A stretch of DNA of 64,000 nucleotides from CAWIVH01 sp963839475 (lineage in GTDB: Bacteria; Acidobacteriota; UBA6911), in the NCBI GenBank assembly GCA_963839475.1, contig CAWIVH010000013.1, positions 744,001 to 808,000 of the forward strand, read 5' to 3'. Both the position numbers and the translations under genes were made by a program. Below the pieces are notes generated by a model. That model was not told the DNA's origin, made no database searches, and saw only the letters and a list, made by a program, of their open reading frames with translations. Positions 9,107-18,611 of the stretch are shown here, in pieces (within the stretch, counting starts at the first letter, position 1; each line of letters opens with the position of its first letter).

Positions 9107-9973
9107 TCAGGCCGGTTGCGACACCTTGGGAATGCGGTCGAAGTTATGTTTGAATTCCGCGCGGCTTTCGCACCCGATCGTGAAGCAGTGAACGGCATCC
9201 TTCGTTACCGCGAACCGGAGCGCGTCGTCCACCCGGTTCCGCAACTGACCCTCGCCGAGTACCTTCATTGCAATAAGCCCCTTTCCGGCTACCCTCATGT
9301 CGGCGATCAGTGGTAGCACTTCATCCGTGTCACCATCCATCCGGATGCCGAACTGGTTCAGCCGAGTGAGGCAGATATCCAGCCAAGGACTGGTAGCCGC
9401 CAGCTTCATGGCTTCCATCGAATGGCAACTGATGCCGACGGAACGGACGAGCCTCTGTTCCTTTGCTTCGGAAAGCACATTCATCGGCCCTTTGTCCAAA
9501 TCCACCCACTTCGCGCTTATGCGGGAGTGGAGCAGGACGATATCGATATAATCCGTGCCCATCTCTCGACGGAACCGGTCTAGGTCGGCCTTCATTGCCT
9601 CGGCCGAGCGGGCAGTGGTCTTTGTCATGATGACGACTTTCTCGCGCGGGATATTCTTGAGGCCCACCTTGACCGCCGCGTGGCTGCCGTAACTGTCGGC
9701 GGTGTCCCAGAAGAAGACACCCTTGTCGAACGCGTCCCAGCACAAGTCCGCCATGCCATCGGCGCCGAGTTTCCGCATCTGATTGGAACTCTGTCCGCCG
9801 CCGAAGGTGCCAGTGCCGATCGCCATGCGGGACACTTTAATCTTCTGTGGCCCCAGTTCGATGATGTCATTGGCCCTGCGGCGCTCAGCCGGCCACATCG
9901 TGGGAGGGAAAGCAACGGCAACGCTTGCGGCAATGCTTTGTCGAATAAACTGGCGGCGATTGAATGAATGCAT
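9107..9973 (-). CDS. Aldo/keto reductase, Tat-exported
   Basis: 288 aa. The N-terminus has a twin-arginine motif (NRRQFIRQS, residues 5-13). The rest is a single AKR barrel: WDTADSYG holds the catalytic Asp and Tyr, VIMTKTT the Lys and IVLLHSR the His, so the tetrad is present. The protein is slightly shorter than typical AKRs and ends soon after GCESRAEFKHNFDRI, which is common in the Tat-linked group. It reduces aldehydes or ketones, or oxidises sugars, with NADP(H); substrate unknown. A Tat-exported AKR would need a cofactor loaded before export. Start ATG 9973 follows AAGGAG. The neighbouring aminotransferase is on the same strand but 190 bases away. Confidence 0.88.
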   Translation of the reverse strand: MHSFNRRQFIRQSIAASVAVAFPPTMWPAERRRANDIIELGPQKIKVSRMAIGTGTFGGGQSSNQMRKLGADGMADLCWDAFDKGVFFWDTADSYGSHAAVKVGLKNIPREKVVIMTKTTARSAEAMKADLDRFRREMGTDYIDIVLLHSRISAKWVDLDKGPMNVLSEAKEQRLVRSVGISCHSMEAMKLAATSPWLDICLTRLNQFGIRMDGDTDEVLPLIADMRVAGKGLIAMKVLGEGQLRNRVDDALRFAVTKDAVHCFTIGCESRAEFKHNFDRIPKVSQPA

Positions 9974-10163
9974 ATTAGAGGGCTCCTTTCGAGACTGATT
10001 ATGGCTGGCTGATTTCCGCCGATCTCACCTGCCTTCTGTTCCTTCGACAAGGCCAGAGGGGTATGCTAGTTTTTATGTCCTAACATAGCTGAAGAACCCA
10101 GGATGAATGCCGGACCCACATAAAGTAAACCTGTAAGGATCATTTAAATTGGGCAAATCTGCT

Positions 10164-11348
10164 TCAGTACCGGCCCGCGTTTCTCTTCAGGAATGCACCA
10201 AGCCTTTCCAGCGCCGGGTCCAGAACGCTGCAGTCCGCGGCAAAGCAGATCCGGACAGATCCCTCTCCTCCGGGGCCGAAAGCCGCTCCGGGGGCCAGTC
10301 CTACTTTTTCTTCGAGCAGCAATGCCCGGCAGAACTCGAAGGAATCCGCGACCCCTTCGATCCGCGGGAAAAGATAAAAAGCTCCCTCGGCTTGTGCCGT
10401 CGTGACGCCGGGCATTTGCAGCAAAGCCCCTCGCACCAGATCCCGATTATCCTTGAGCCTTTCGACCATTTCCTTCAGCTCTTCCTCGCCGTCACGCAAT
10501 GCCGTCTCTGCGGCTTTCTGGGCCATGGAGGGTGCATGGGACACGATGAACTCATTCAACTGGGTGGCTTTTTCGGTGAGGTCGGGGCGCGAAATAAGCC
10601 ATCCCAGGCGCCAGCCGGTCATGCAATACGATTTTGAAAAAGACTGCACCACGACGACGCCGTCCTGTGGATTCGCCTGCCGCAGGATGGAGGGTGCAAC
10701 GGGCCCTTCATAATAGAGCCTGTCGTACACCTCGTCGGCCAACAGCCAAAGCTTATGCCGGCGGGAGAGCGCAAGCAGCCTTTCCTGATCGGCGCGGGTC
10801 GCCACCCAACCGAGCGGATTCGAGGGTGAGGTGTAGATCAGCATCCGGGTTCTTGGGCTAACGGCGGCCTCAATAGCTTCGAAGTCTATTTCAAATCTGC
10901 TGCCTTTGAACGGGTGTGGAATCATGACCGCCTTAGCTCCGCACATGGCCACGTTGGCGGCTCCATTCGGCCAGGCAGGCGTCAGCACAATGGCCTCGTC
11001 CCCGGGATCGAGGATGCAGCGAATCGAAAGATTCAGAGCCTGAACCCCTGAGGCGGTAACCACGATCTGGCGGGCGGGGTCCAGTTGCACCCCATGGATT
11101 TCGTCGTATTTGTCCGCTATGGCGCGTCGAAGGCTGGGCAAACCGGCATTCGCAGTGTAAAAGGTGTAGCCTTCCTCCAGCGCACGGATTGCAGCCTCCT
11201 TGATATATCGAGGTGTCTGTAGGTTGGATTCGCCGAAATACAGCCGCAGCACTCCGCTCATGGACATGGCGATATCCGCCAGTTCACGGATTCGCGACTG
11301 CGCGATGGTCATCACAGAGGGGGCCAGCCCCGGCTCCAGAATTGTCAT
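10164..11348 (-). CDS. Pyridoxal-phosphate aminotransferase, class I/II (aspartate aminotransferase-like)
   Basis: 394 aa, a typical fold-type I enzyme length. Visible landmarks are YTANAGLPSLRRAIADKY, the Asn in YTSPSNPLG, the Asp in LLADEVYDRLYY and the PLP-binding lysine K239 in SFSKSYCMTGWRLGW, followed by the conserved arginine. The exact substrate cannot be told from sequence; the TGWRLGW form is common to AspC, AlaT/YfbQ-like and PatA-like enzymes. The ATG at 11348 is preceded by AAGGAAG. It is divergently transcribed from the cyclophilin gene with 213 bases between them. Confidence 0.9.
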   Translation of the reverse strand: MTILEPGLAPSVMTIAQSRIRELADIAMSMSGVLRLYFGESNLQTPRYIKEAAIRALEEGYTFYTANAGLPSLRRAIADKYDEIHGVQLDPARQIVVTASGVQALNLSIRCILDPGDEAIVLTPAWPNGAANVAMCGAKAVMIPHPFKGSRFEIDFEAIEAAVSPRTRMLIYTSPSNPLGWVATRADQERLLALSRRHKLWLLADEVYDRLYYEGPVAPSILRQANPQDGVVVVQSFSKSYCMTGWRLGWLISRPDLTEKATQLNEFIVSHAPSMAQKAAETALRDGEEELKEMVERLKDNRDLVRGALLQMPGVTTAQAEGAFYLFPRIEGVADSFEFCRALLLEEKVGLAPGAAFGPGGEGSVRICFAADCSVLDPALERLGAFLKRNAGRY

Positions 11349-11561
11349 TCCCCGCTTCCTTTCGGCTTAATATTAAATGGGGCCGACCCCAAAGGCCATC
11401 AAGTTCGAAACCAAAGGTGCGAAAAACCTTGGGCCAGGGGCCATCCGATGGGCATCGGATTTCAAGTGACTGTTCTCCGGTCCTATAGAGCAATCGCTCT
11501 GCCCCATGTATAATTGGTTCCTAATCAAGTTCAGATCTTCTACACAGGAAAGGAATGATGG

Positions 11562-12071
11562 ATGCCAAAGCAATGGAAGACTGCACCCGCGATGATTCTT
11601 GATTCTACTAAAAAATACACCGCGAGCATTAAGACCGACCTCGGAGACATGGTCCTCGAGCTTTATGCCGACAAAGTGCCTCAGACCGTCAATAATTTTG
11701 TTTTTTTGGCAAGAGAAGGATTCTACGACGGCGTCACGTTCCACAGGGTAATACCCGATTTCATGGTCCAGGGCGGGGACCCGACAGGCAGCGGTTCCGG
11801 CGGGCCCGGGTACCGTTTCAAGGACGAATTCCACAAGGATCTCAAGCATGACGGGCCAGGGGTGCTGAGCATGGCGAATGCCGGGCCCAACACCAATGGT
11901 TCTCAGTTTTTTATCACCCATGTGGCGACTCCCTGGCTGGACGGGAAACACGCCGTCTTCGGCAAGGTCACGAGTGGTCTTGACGTTTTAATATCGATTC
12001 CTCCGCGCGATCCGGGCCGGGCTCGTGAACCTGGTGTTCGCATTCAAACGGTCGAGATCACCGAAAGCTGA
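11562..12071 (+). CDS. Cyclophilin-type peptidyl-prolyl cis-trans isomerase
   Basis: 169 aa, cytoplasmic (no signal peptide). It catalyses cis/trans isomerisation of X-Pro bonds. The cyclophilin core is complete: FHRVIPDFMVQGGDPTGSGSGGPGY (Arg, Phe, Met and Gln active-site residues), MANAGPNTNGSQFFI and the DGKHAVFGKV segment. The ATG at 11562 follows AGGAAAGGA at 7 bases. The GT39-like gene begins 24 bases downstream and is probably co-transcribed, though there is no obvious functional link. Confidence 0.94.
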   Translation: MPKQWKTAPAMILDSTKKYTASIKTDLGDMVLELYADKVPQTVNNFVFLAREGFYDGVTFHRVIPDFMVQGGDPTGSGSGGPGYRFKDEFHKDLKHDGPGVLSMANAGPNTNGSQFFITHVATPWLDGKHAVFGKVTSGLDVLISIPPRDPGRAREPGVRIQTVEITES

Positions 12072-12095
12072 TATTCGCAAAATCCATCGCAAAAA

Positions 12096-13526
12096 ATGAA
12101 AAAAATTCTGGTTGCAATTATCGGGGCGGGGTTCGTCTTCCGCCTGCTCTATCTCGGCAAGCGCCAGCTTGGAACCGAAGAGCTGATGCAGGCGCTGGTT
12201 TGCCGTTCAGACTCCCTGGCCAGCATGATTCATCGTTTCCGGGGCGGGATCCATTTGCCCGGGCCACTTGATTCCCTCTTCCAAAAAGCGCTCACTTTTC
12301 TCCCGGGTGAATCAGCCCTCTCACTCAGGATCCATGCAGCGGTTTTTGGAGCGGCATCCCTCTACTTTTTTTACCGGATTGCGCGCCGGCTTTTCGGTGA
12401 GCGGGTCGCTCTGTATTCCACAGCGCTCATGGCGGTATTTCCGCTCCACTACCACTACAGCCAGGTCGCCGAGCCCTTCGCCTTGTTTGGCCTGCTGACT
12501 CTGCTGTCGTATGACTTGCTCCTGAGAGATTGGACCTCGCCTCCGCGGCATTGGTCCGGGAGGTTGATGCTCCCGGGATCGCTTTTGTTGCTTCTCTACA
12601 CCAGTTTTCTGGGATTCGCGGTTTTGTTTGCGCAGGGCATGACCATTTTGCTATTGATGGCACTGCAAAAAAAACAGGCCCGCACTGCCGTGGAAGGGAA
12701 GTTGGAGAATTCCGACCTTCCCCGGGTCGGTTGGTCGCAGGTTGCGCAATACGCTCTCGCCGCCGGTGCTGCGACGGCTCTTTTTGTTCCCTGGATGCTG
12801 CTCATCTGGAGCCGGCCTGGTTTGGCCTCAACATTCGAAATCTTGAACCCCAAGCTTGTCTTGCGCCTTTTGAAGGAATTGGGTGATAACAGTTACCCGG
12901 TCACTGCGATACTGGCACTGGGAGCCGCAACCGGGGTAAAGGCTCTGCTTCGCCATGGGAAATCCCGCTGCCTGCTCCTGCTGTCGGCTTGGTTTGTGCT
13001 GTCCCTGGTTATGGTATTGGTCCTCGATGTGGCCGTGGGGTTGCCTTTTGCCATCGGTCAGATAGTACATGCGACACCGCCACTGTTGCTTTTGGCCGGC
13101 TACGGGCTTTCCTATGTCGGGGAGCGCCTCACGATTCTGGATGGACTTCCCATACAGCTGAGTTCGGCGGCCATGTCCTTTGCCGTAGTTCTCCTGGCGA
13201 TTTCGATTTTCATAGCTCGAGGCCACTGGAAAAAGGAGACGATCGACTGGGTGGGGGCCTCACGGTTTTTGCAGGAGAATCTGCGTCCGGGAGACAAGGT
13301 GTCAGTTCCCCAAGGTTTTGAGCTTCTGGAGTACTATCTGCCGAATCTCAAGGAATTTCGCGCAACCAGCCTGATTCCGGAGGCTGGAACGACCGGCCGC
13401 CGATTTCTGGTGTGCCTGGATGGAAGCGGGAAAGATCCTTGCGGTGCGTTCCGGGCCTCTGCAACGACCGACCCCGGCTGGGCACGAACGAGCTATCGTG
13501 GAATCAGCCTTTTTGCGCACCGCTAA
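12096..13526 (+). CDS. Glycosyltransferase family 39-like (PMT/ArnT-type) integral membrane protein
   Basis: 476 aa with about ten membrane segments spaced along the first 380 residues and a short soluble C-terminus. The N-terminal loop after the first helix has LGTEELMQAL, in the place where GT-C enzymes of the PMT_2 group carry their acidic catalytic motif, and the second helix pair has RLFGERVALYSTALMAVFPLHYHYSQVAEPFALFG, typical of the group. It probably moves a sugar from a polyprenyl-phosphate donor to an extracytoplasmic acceptor. The ATG at 12096 has no strong Shine-Dalgarno. It is followed 19 bases later by the AGCS symporter gene. Confidence 0.82.
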   Translation: MKKILVAIIGAGFVFRLLYLGKRQLGTEELMQALVCRSDSLASMIHRFRGGIHLPGPLDSLFQKALTFLPGESALSLRIHAAVFGAASLYFFYRIARRLFGERVALYSTALMAVFPLHYHYSQVAEPFALFGLLTLLSYDLLLRDWTSPPRHWSGRLMLPGSLLLLLYTSFLGFAVLFAQGMTILLLMALQKKQARTAVEGKLENSDLPRVGWSQVAQYALAAGAATALFVPWMLLIWSRPGLASTFEILNPKLVLRLLKELGDNSYPVTAILALGAATGVKALLRHGKSRCLLLLSAWFVLSLVMVLVLDVAVGLPFAIGQIVHATPPLLLLAGYGLSYVGERLTILDGLPIQLSSAAMSFAVVLLAISIFIARGHWKKETIDWVGASRFLQENLRPGDKVSVPQGFELLEYYLPNLKEFRATSLIPEAGTTGRRFLVCLDGSGKDPCGAFRASATTDPGWARTSYRGISLFAHR

Positions 13527-13545
13527 GTAGTGCGCCGGAGCTAAA

Positions 13546-14889
13546 ATGTCGGATTTCTGGGCGACGGCATCCAGGCTGGTGTGGGGACCTTTCACCATTC
13601 TGGTGCTGATGGGTACCGGACTCTACCTTTCCATACGCCTCAGGCTATTCCACCTGCGGAATTTCAAACTGGCATGGAAGTTCGCTACCTCCGGAGATGA
13701 AAAGGCCGCCGGGGAGATTTCGCCCTGGCAATCGCTCATGACCATGTTGGCGGGCGCGATCGGGAACGGCAACATTGCCGGGGTTGCGGTGGCTGTGGCG
13801 ACCGGCGGGCCGGGAGCTGTCTTCTGGATGTGGGCGAGCGGGTTGCTTGCCATGGCCACGAAATACAGCGAAGCGGTGCTGGGACTTCAATACCGTCAAA
13901 AGCTGCCGGATGGAGGCATTGCGGGCGGTCCGATGTTCTATCTCGAGAAAGGGATGAAATCGCCTTTCCTGGCGTGGCTGTTTGCTTTCCTGGCAGGCAT
14001 GTCGGCCATGACGACGGGTCCCCTGGCTCAGACCAATTCCATGGCCCTGGTCCTGCAGACGGAATTTCACATTCCCAAAGCCGCATCCGGGCTCGGGATT
14101 GCGATCGCCGCCTGGCTGGTGATCATCGGCGGCATCAAGAGCATCGCCCGGCTCTCGGAAAAACTGGTGCCACTCAAGATCTTTCTCTATGTCGGCGGCT
14201 GTCTTTACGTGATTTTCTGCAACGCAACCCTGATTCCTGAAACGATCGCTCTCATTTTCCGCCATGCCTTTACGCCCTCCGCGGCTTTCGGCGGATTTGC
14301 CGGCGCCGGGGTGCTGCTGGCTGCCCGTCATGGAGCGGCGCGCGGGCTCTACGCGAACGAAGCCGGGCTCGGCACTGCCGGGATGGCTTATGGTGCCGCC
14401 CGCACCACCAACCCCGTGAGGCAGGGGCTGATCGCCACTCTGGATGTGTTCGTCATTACTTTCATCACCTGCACCATGACCGCCCTGGTTGTGCTTATCA
14501 CCGGGCAATGGAGCGGCGGACTGACCAGCACCGCCCTCGTGGCGGCTTCCTTTAAAACCAGAATCCCCGTCGTTGGGGGCTGGATGGTCGCGATCAGCTC
14601 ATTTTTGTTCGGCTACTCCAACCTGGTGGGCTGGTCCTATTATGGCGAAGTCTGCTTCCGCTACATTTTTCATTCTCGCATGATTCGAGCCTACGCCTGG
14701 ATTTATTGCGGGCTTATTTTTGTCGGGGCGGTGATCGAGGTTCGAACTGTTTGGGATTATGCCGACACCATGAACGGTTTGCAGATCTATCCCAACTTGA
14801 TCGGCGTAATCGTGCTGGCGCCCCAAGTCGTAAAGGTGACGCGAAGTCATTTCATCCGGGGGACACTTCGCGCTCCTGCTGATGAGTAG
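13546..14889 (+). CDS. Sodium:alanine symporter, AGCS family
   Basis: 447 aa, the usual length for the family. It imports alanine, glycine or a related amino acid with sodium. The family signature is clear in MLAGAIGNGNIAGVAVAVATGGPGAVFWMW (about 67-97), and the later segment RGLYANEAGLGTAGMAYGAA is the second conserved AGCS motif. About ten or eleven membrane helices are visible. It is the third gene of a plus-strand run with the cyclophilin and GT39-like genes; the TetR gene follows 104 bases on. Confidence 0.93.
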   Translation: MSDFWATASRLVWGPFTILVLMGTGLYLSIRLRLFHLRNFKLAWKFATSGDEKAAGEISPWQSLMTMLAGAIGNGNIAGVAVAVATGGPGAVFWMWASGLLAMATKYSEAVLGLQYRQKLPDGGIAGGPMFYLEKGMKSPFLAWLFAFLAGMSAMTTGPLAQTNSMALVLQTEFHIPKAASGLGIAIAAWLVIIGGIKSIARLSEKLVPLKIFLYVGGCLYVIFCNATLIPETIALIFRHAFTPSAAFGGFAGAGVLLAARHGAARGLYANEAGLGTAGMAYGAARTTNPVRQGLIATLDVFVITFITCTMTALVVLITGQWSGGLTSTALVAASFKTRIPVVGGWMVAISSFLFGYSNLVGWSYYGEVCFRYIFHSRMIRAYAWIYCGLIFVGAVIEVRTVWDYADTMNGLQIYPNLIGVIVLAPQVVKVTRSHFIRGTLRAPADE

Positions 14890-14993
14890 CCTCGGGCGAA
14901 TTCGTTTCGCATGATGCACCCAGTCCCGGCTTGACCATCGCCGGGCCAGGACGTGAGCATAAGCCTTCGCTCACAAGCAAGATTGGATGATGG

Positions 14994-15578
14994 ATGCCGA
15001 GACCGAGTCATAGTGCAGAGCGACGGACGAAACTGATCCGCGAAGTGGCTCGCACCTTCGCCCAACTGGGATATCGCAGGACGACGACTGCGGAACTCGC
15101 TCGTCGCTGCAGGGTGCGGGAGAATGTCCTATACCGCTTGTGGCCGGACAAAAAGGCGATGTTCATAGCCTCCATTGATTTTGTTTTCGACCTCTCGGCG
15201 GAAATCTGGAAGAACACGCTGGGGAAGGACGCGGCAGACGCCACCCCTGCGGAAAAGCTGCTGGATTATGAAGCCGAGCATCACGGAGAATTCGGTTTTT
15301 ACAGGATCGTATTCGCGGCGCTGAGCGAATCGGACGATCCCGATGTGCGAAAAGCGATCCAACGCATGTACGGCCGCTTTCAGGAATTTATCCGACAGCA
15401 AATCATCGCGCACCGGAACATGCTTTCGCCGCTTGCTGAGAGCGACGCCGGATTACTGGCATGGGCTTTTCTGGGGTTGGGCACCATGTCCAACCTCGGC
15501 AGGGAATTTGGCCTGCTCTCGGACTCGGAGCGCGCGCGCCTGCTCCGAGAGGTCGGCCGGCTGCTACTTCATGGCTGA
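14994..15578 (+). CDS. TetR/AcrR-family transcriptional regulator
   Basis: 194 aa. The N-terminal helix-turn-helix domain is recognisable: IREVARTFAQLGYRRTTTAELARRCRVRENVLYRLWPDKKAMFIA (about 16-60), with the YRLWPDKKAMF in the position of the usual YYHFKSKEELF. The remaining 130 residues form the ligand-binding/dimerisation domain, with no identifiable ligand. It may control the AGCS symporter just upstream or the SSS symporter downstream, but no operator was identified. Start ATG 14994; the SD is weak (GGATGAT). Confidence 0.88.
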   Translation: MPRPSHSAERRTKLIREVARTFAQLGYRRTTTAELARRCRVRENVLYRLWPDKKAMFIASIDFVFDLSAEIWKNTLGKDAADATPAEKLLDYEAEHHGEFGFYRIVFAALSESDDPDVRKAIQRMYGRFQEFIRQQIIAHRNMLSPLAESDAGLLAWAFLGLGTMSNLGREFGLLSDSERARLLREVGRLLLHG

Positions 15579-15869
15579 TGAGGCGCCTGAACTTCATCCT
15601 GCTCGATGTCCTATCCCGGCCTTAAAAGTCCGGGCTAAATTCATCTTGGCCGCTACGCGGCCCACTCATTAAGATCCGGATAGCCCTGAGCTACCGCCGT
15701 GGGCTTCCCGCACCCCCGCGGAGCTTTTCAGACGCTTGCCTCCCACGGGGAGGCCTCCTCAGGCCGCCACCTCTGGGGGTGGTACGTGACTGGAAGTAGT
15801 CGCTTTTTTGTTTTCGGTGATGGGATCAACTCACTCTGAGCATTCCGGGGCGCTGGTGAATGGATAGGA
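15579..15869. other. Intergenic region of strong hairpins between TetR and SSS symporter genes
   Basis: No gene is seen. The stretch holds at least four GC-rich hairpins: CCCGG/CCGGG at 15615-15634, GGCCGC-TAC-GCGGCC at 15648-15662, GCCTCCC-ACG-GGGAGGC at 15738-15754 and CCACC/GGTGG at 15767-15782. A terminator-like hairpin with T-run follows at 15787-15809. It could be a dispersed structured repeat or a noncoding RNA; the two flanking genes are convergent, so it may also just carry terminators. Confidence 0.5.
15787..15809 (+). terminator. Possible rho-independent terminator after the TetR gene
   Basis: Short stem GACT/AGTC (15788-15801) directly followed by GC and six T residues. The stem is weak alone, but it lies downstream of four stronger hairpins. 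Confidence 0.35.
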
Positions 15870-17315
15870 TCAGCTTGGGTTCTCACCGGCTTTGTTTTTC
15901 GTTGCCAGGCTGACCGTATACCCGACCGTGAACGTGATAACGGTGCCGATCAGGACGTACCAGGTGAATGCTATCCGCGTGAAATACCAGATCCCCAGCA
16001 TGGAAATGAGTCCCGCTGCCATCCCCAGGATGGACCCCTTTTCATTGGCCTTCTTCGTAAGGACTCCAAGGAGGAATACGCCCACCATGCTTCCGTAAGT
16101 TATGGAAGCAATGGTCAGCCCCGCTTCCAGAACCGACTTGATGCCACGGGAGATCACGGCAAGCCCTACCAGGATGATTCCCCACATCACCGTCATCCAG
16201 CGGGAGATGCGCAACTCTTCGGCTTCACTCGCGTTGCGCCGGATAAAAGGGCGGTAGAAATCCACGACTGTAGTTGATGCGAGCGAATTCAGCGCGCTGC
16301 TGAGATTGGACATCGCTGCTGCGAGGATTGCCGCAATCATCAATCCCGAGACCCCGTGCGGCAGGTGCGTAACCACGAAGGTTGGGAAAATCCGATCCTG
16401 CAGCGCCGGGATGGTTTCCTCCGGATGGTAGCGGTAAAAGCTGAAGAGCATGATGCCTATCACTAGAAAAAGGGCAAACTGGAAGAACACGACCAGGCCG
16501 CTCGAGAGTAGCGAGATCTTGCTTTCCCTCTCGTTACGGGCCGCCAGCAGGCGCTGCACGATCAATTGGTCAACCCCGTGGCTCGCCGTGTTCAGGAAGG
16601 CGCCACCTAGAATTCCTGCCCAGAATGTATAGGGGATATGGTAATCGGTTGAAAAATTCCATAACACAAATTTGTGACCCGCGTTGGCCATGACCCCCGA
16701 CCAACCGCCCGGAATCAGGCCAAGGATGACAAAGAACGCGACCAGGGTTCCGCCGATATAGATGAAAAGCTGTACCACATCGGTCCATATCACGGCGGTC
16801 AAGCCGCCCTCAAACGTATAAATAAGGGTCAGCCCCGATATTATTAGAATGGACCATATATCCCCGGTGCCGAGCACGATGCTGACCACCGTCGCGATGG
16901 CCAGGACTCGCACCCCTTCCGCCAGGGCCCTGGTAATCAGGAACATGCTCGCCGTGGCGTGCTTGATGCGGGTTCCGAACCTGCGCTGCATGAGTTCGTA
17001 CGCCGTGTACATCTCGCCTTTGAAGTACGCCGGGATGAGGACGAGGCTTATGAAAACCCTTCCCACCAGATATCCCATCACCAGCTGAAGGAAGGAAAGG
17101 TTGCCACCGAAGGCTATCCCGGGGGTTCCGATGATGGTGAGCGTACTGGTCTCGGTCGCCACTATGGATAATGACAGAGCCCAGGTGGGAATGTTTTTTC
17201 CCCCCAGGAAATAGGTGTGAATCGACTGCTGCTTTTTGCGGAAATGCACGCCAAAAAGGGTGATGGCGATTAAATAAGCTACTACCACCAGAGCGTCGAA
17301 CCAGTTAAATCCCAC
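15870..17315 (-). CDS. Sodium/solute symporter, SSS family
   Basis: 481 aa with about thirteen membrane segments. It couples uptake of a sugar, amino acid, or carboxylate to sodium. Family marks are YFLGGKNIPTWALSLSIVATETSTLTIIGTPGIAFGG (about 35-70) and YELMQRRFGTRIK, and late in the protein the run AAAMSNLSSALNSLASTTVVDFYRPF, with the Ser/Asn-rich helix that forms part of the sodium site. Substrate cannot be deduced. Translation starts at a GTG (17315) after GGGGGCAAG. It is divergent from the parvulin gene. Confidence 0.93.
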   Translation of the reverse strand: MGFNWFDALVVVAYLIAITLFGVHFRKKQQSIHTYFLGGKNIPTWALSLSIVATETSTLTIIGTPGIAFGGNLSFLQLVMGYLVGRVFISLVLIPAYFKGEMYTAYELMQRRFGTRIKHATASMFLITRALAEGVRVLAIATVVSIVLGTGDIWSILIISGLTLIYTFEGGLTAVIWTDVVQLFIYIGGTLVAFFVILGLIPGGWSGVMANAGHKFVLWNFSTDYHIPYTFWAGILGGAFLNTASHGVDQLIVQRLLAARNERESKISLLSSGLVVFFQFALFLVIGIMLFSFYRYHPEETIPALQDRIFPTFVVTHLPHGVSGLMIAAILAAAMSNLSSALNSLASTTVVDFYRPFIRRNASEAEELRISRWMTVMWGIILVGLAVISRGIKSVLEAGLTIASITYGSMVGVFLLGVLTKKANEKGSILGMAAGLISMLGIWYFTRIAFTWYVLIGTVITFTVGYTVSLATKNKAGENPS

Positions 17316-17471
17316 GTCTTGCCCCCGCTAAAATAGGTGCTCACGAATATCCCAAGTCCTTAATATTTTCAATCCAAATCTTGATATGGGAAATTTGCTA
17401 TTATCTTGAGGTGGAAGAGCGTGCTAATCTCTCTCCTTTTCAACCCTGGAAATAGGAGTGGCGGCAAAGTC

Positions 17472-18611
17472 ATGAAGACCATCCGAATTGCATCATTCAT
17501 AGTATGCCTGGCCATTGTTAACCTTTTGGGGCCGGCCGCGGCGGCCCAGACTGCGCCTGCGGCCAAACCTCAGACACCCGCCAAACCGCCTGCAGCCAAA
17601 CCGGTTCAGCCGCCGGCCGATTCGGATGACGAGGTTGAGATTCCCGCGGCCGTCCCCGGAGCCCTCTTTCCTCCCGTCATTGCCCGGGTCAACGGGCGCC
17701 CCATTTTGGGTCGGGATGCCGAAATGTCCATTCGCGCGCAACTTGCGCCTATCGGAAATCCGGAGTGGAAAAACCTCAAGGCGGATTATCAGCAGGAGCT
17801 CATCGGTCAGGCTGTCGGGTCGCTTGTTGCTTCCGAATTGGTTTACCAGAAGGCGGTTGCCTCGGGAATGAAAGCCACTGACGCCGAGGTTCAGGCGGAA
17901 TTTTCAAAAGCGATGAAGAGCCTCGGCAGCGACGGGGAATTCAATGCCGCATTGGCCAGCCGTGGCCTCGACCGGCAGACCTATATGAAAGAGCTGTCCC
18001 GCTCCCTTACGGTGGAACACTTCATCCGCGAGACGGTTGGGAAAAAGATAACTGTGACGCCGGCAGAGGTCGCGCAGTACTACAATGAACATAAGAACGA
18101 TTTCAGCCACCCTGAACTGGTGCGCACAAGCCACATTCTCTTCGTGGTCCCGGAAGGTGCATCTGCGGAACAGGACCGGGTGGCGGAACAAAGAGCTCAG
18201 GCGATTCTGGCCCGCGTAAAGAAGAATGAGGATTTCGCCAAGCTGGCCAAGGAAAATTCCATGGATGAATCTGCGTCCAAAGGAGGGGACCTCGGCCTGG
18301 TCAGCAAGGGGAATCTGGATCCTGAGTACGAGAAGGTGGCTTTCTCCCTCCCGGTAGGGGGCGTGAGCGACCCTGTGCGGACGAGGGCCGGATATCACAT
18401 AATCAAGGTGACCGACAAAAAGAAAGAGGGGATTGCCGACATCGAGGATGTACGGGAGTCGCTCACGGAATATTTGCGCAATGAAAAGACCAATGCCGAA
18501 GTCCAGAAAATGGTCGAAGGCCTCAAAACGGCGGCCAAAATTGAAATCCTGATTGCGGCGCAACCGTCGGACACTCCCGCCAAACCTAAAGTTTCCAGCC
18601 CCCGTCCATAA
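17472..18611 (+). CDS. Parvulin-type peptidyl-prolyl isomerase/chaperone (PpiC/SurA-like), exported
   Basis: 379 aa from the ATG at 17472; an upstream TTG (17406) would give an unlikely N-terminal extension. A signal peptide ends near AAAAQT and is followed by a low-complexity Pro/Ala/Lys linker. Residues about 70-200 are a helical SurA-N-like domain (VARVNGRPILGRDAEMSIR onward); about 215-315 is the parvulin domain, from HPELVRTSHILF to RTRAGYHIIKVTDKK. It probably assists folding of outer-membrane or periplasmic proteins. The coding end overlaps the convergent SDR gene by 26 bases. Confidence 0.92.
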   Translation: MKTIRIASFIVCLAIVNLLGPAAAAQTAPAAKPQTPAKPPAAKPVQPPADSDDEVEIPAAVPGALFPPVIARVNGRPILGRDAEMSIRAQLAPIGNPEWKNLKADYQQELIGQAVGSLVASELVYQKAVASGMKATDAEVQAEFSKAMKSLGSDGEFNAALASRGLDRQTYMKELSRSLTVEHFIRETVGKKITVTPAEVAQYYNEHKNDFSHPELVRTSHILFVVPEGASAEQDRVAEQRAQAILARVKKNEDFAKLAKENSMDESASKGGDLGLVSKGNLDPEYEKVAFSLPVGGVSDPVRTRAGYHIIKVTDKKKEGIADIEDVRESLTEYLRNEKTNAEVQKMVEGLKTAAKIEILIAAQPSDTPAKPKVSSPRP

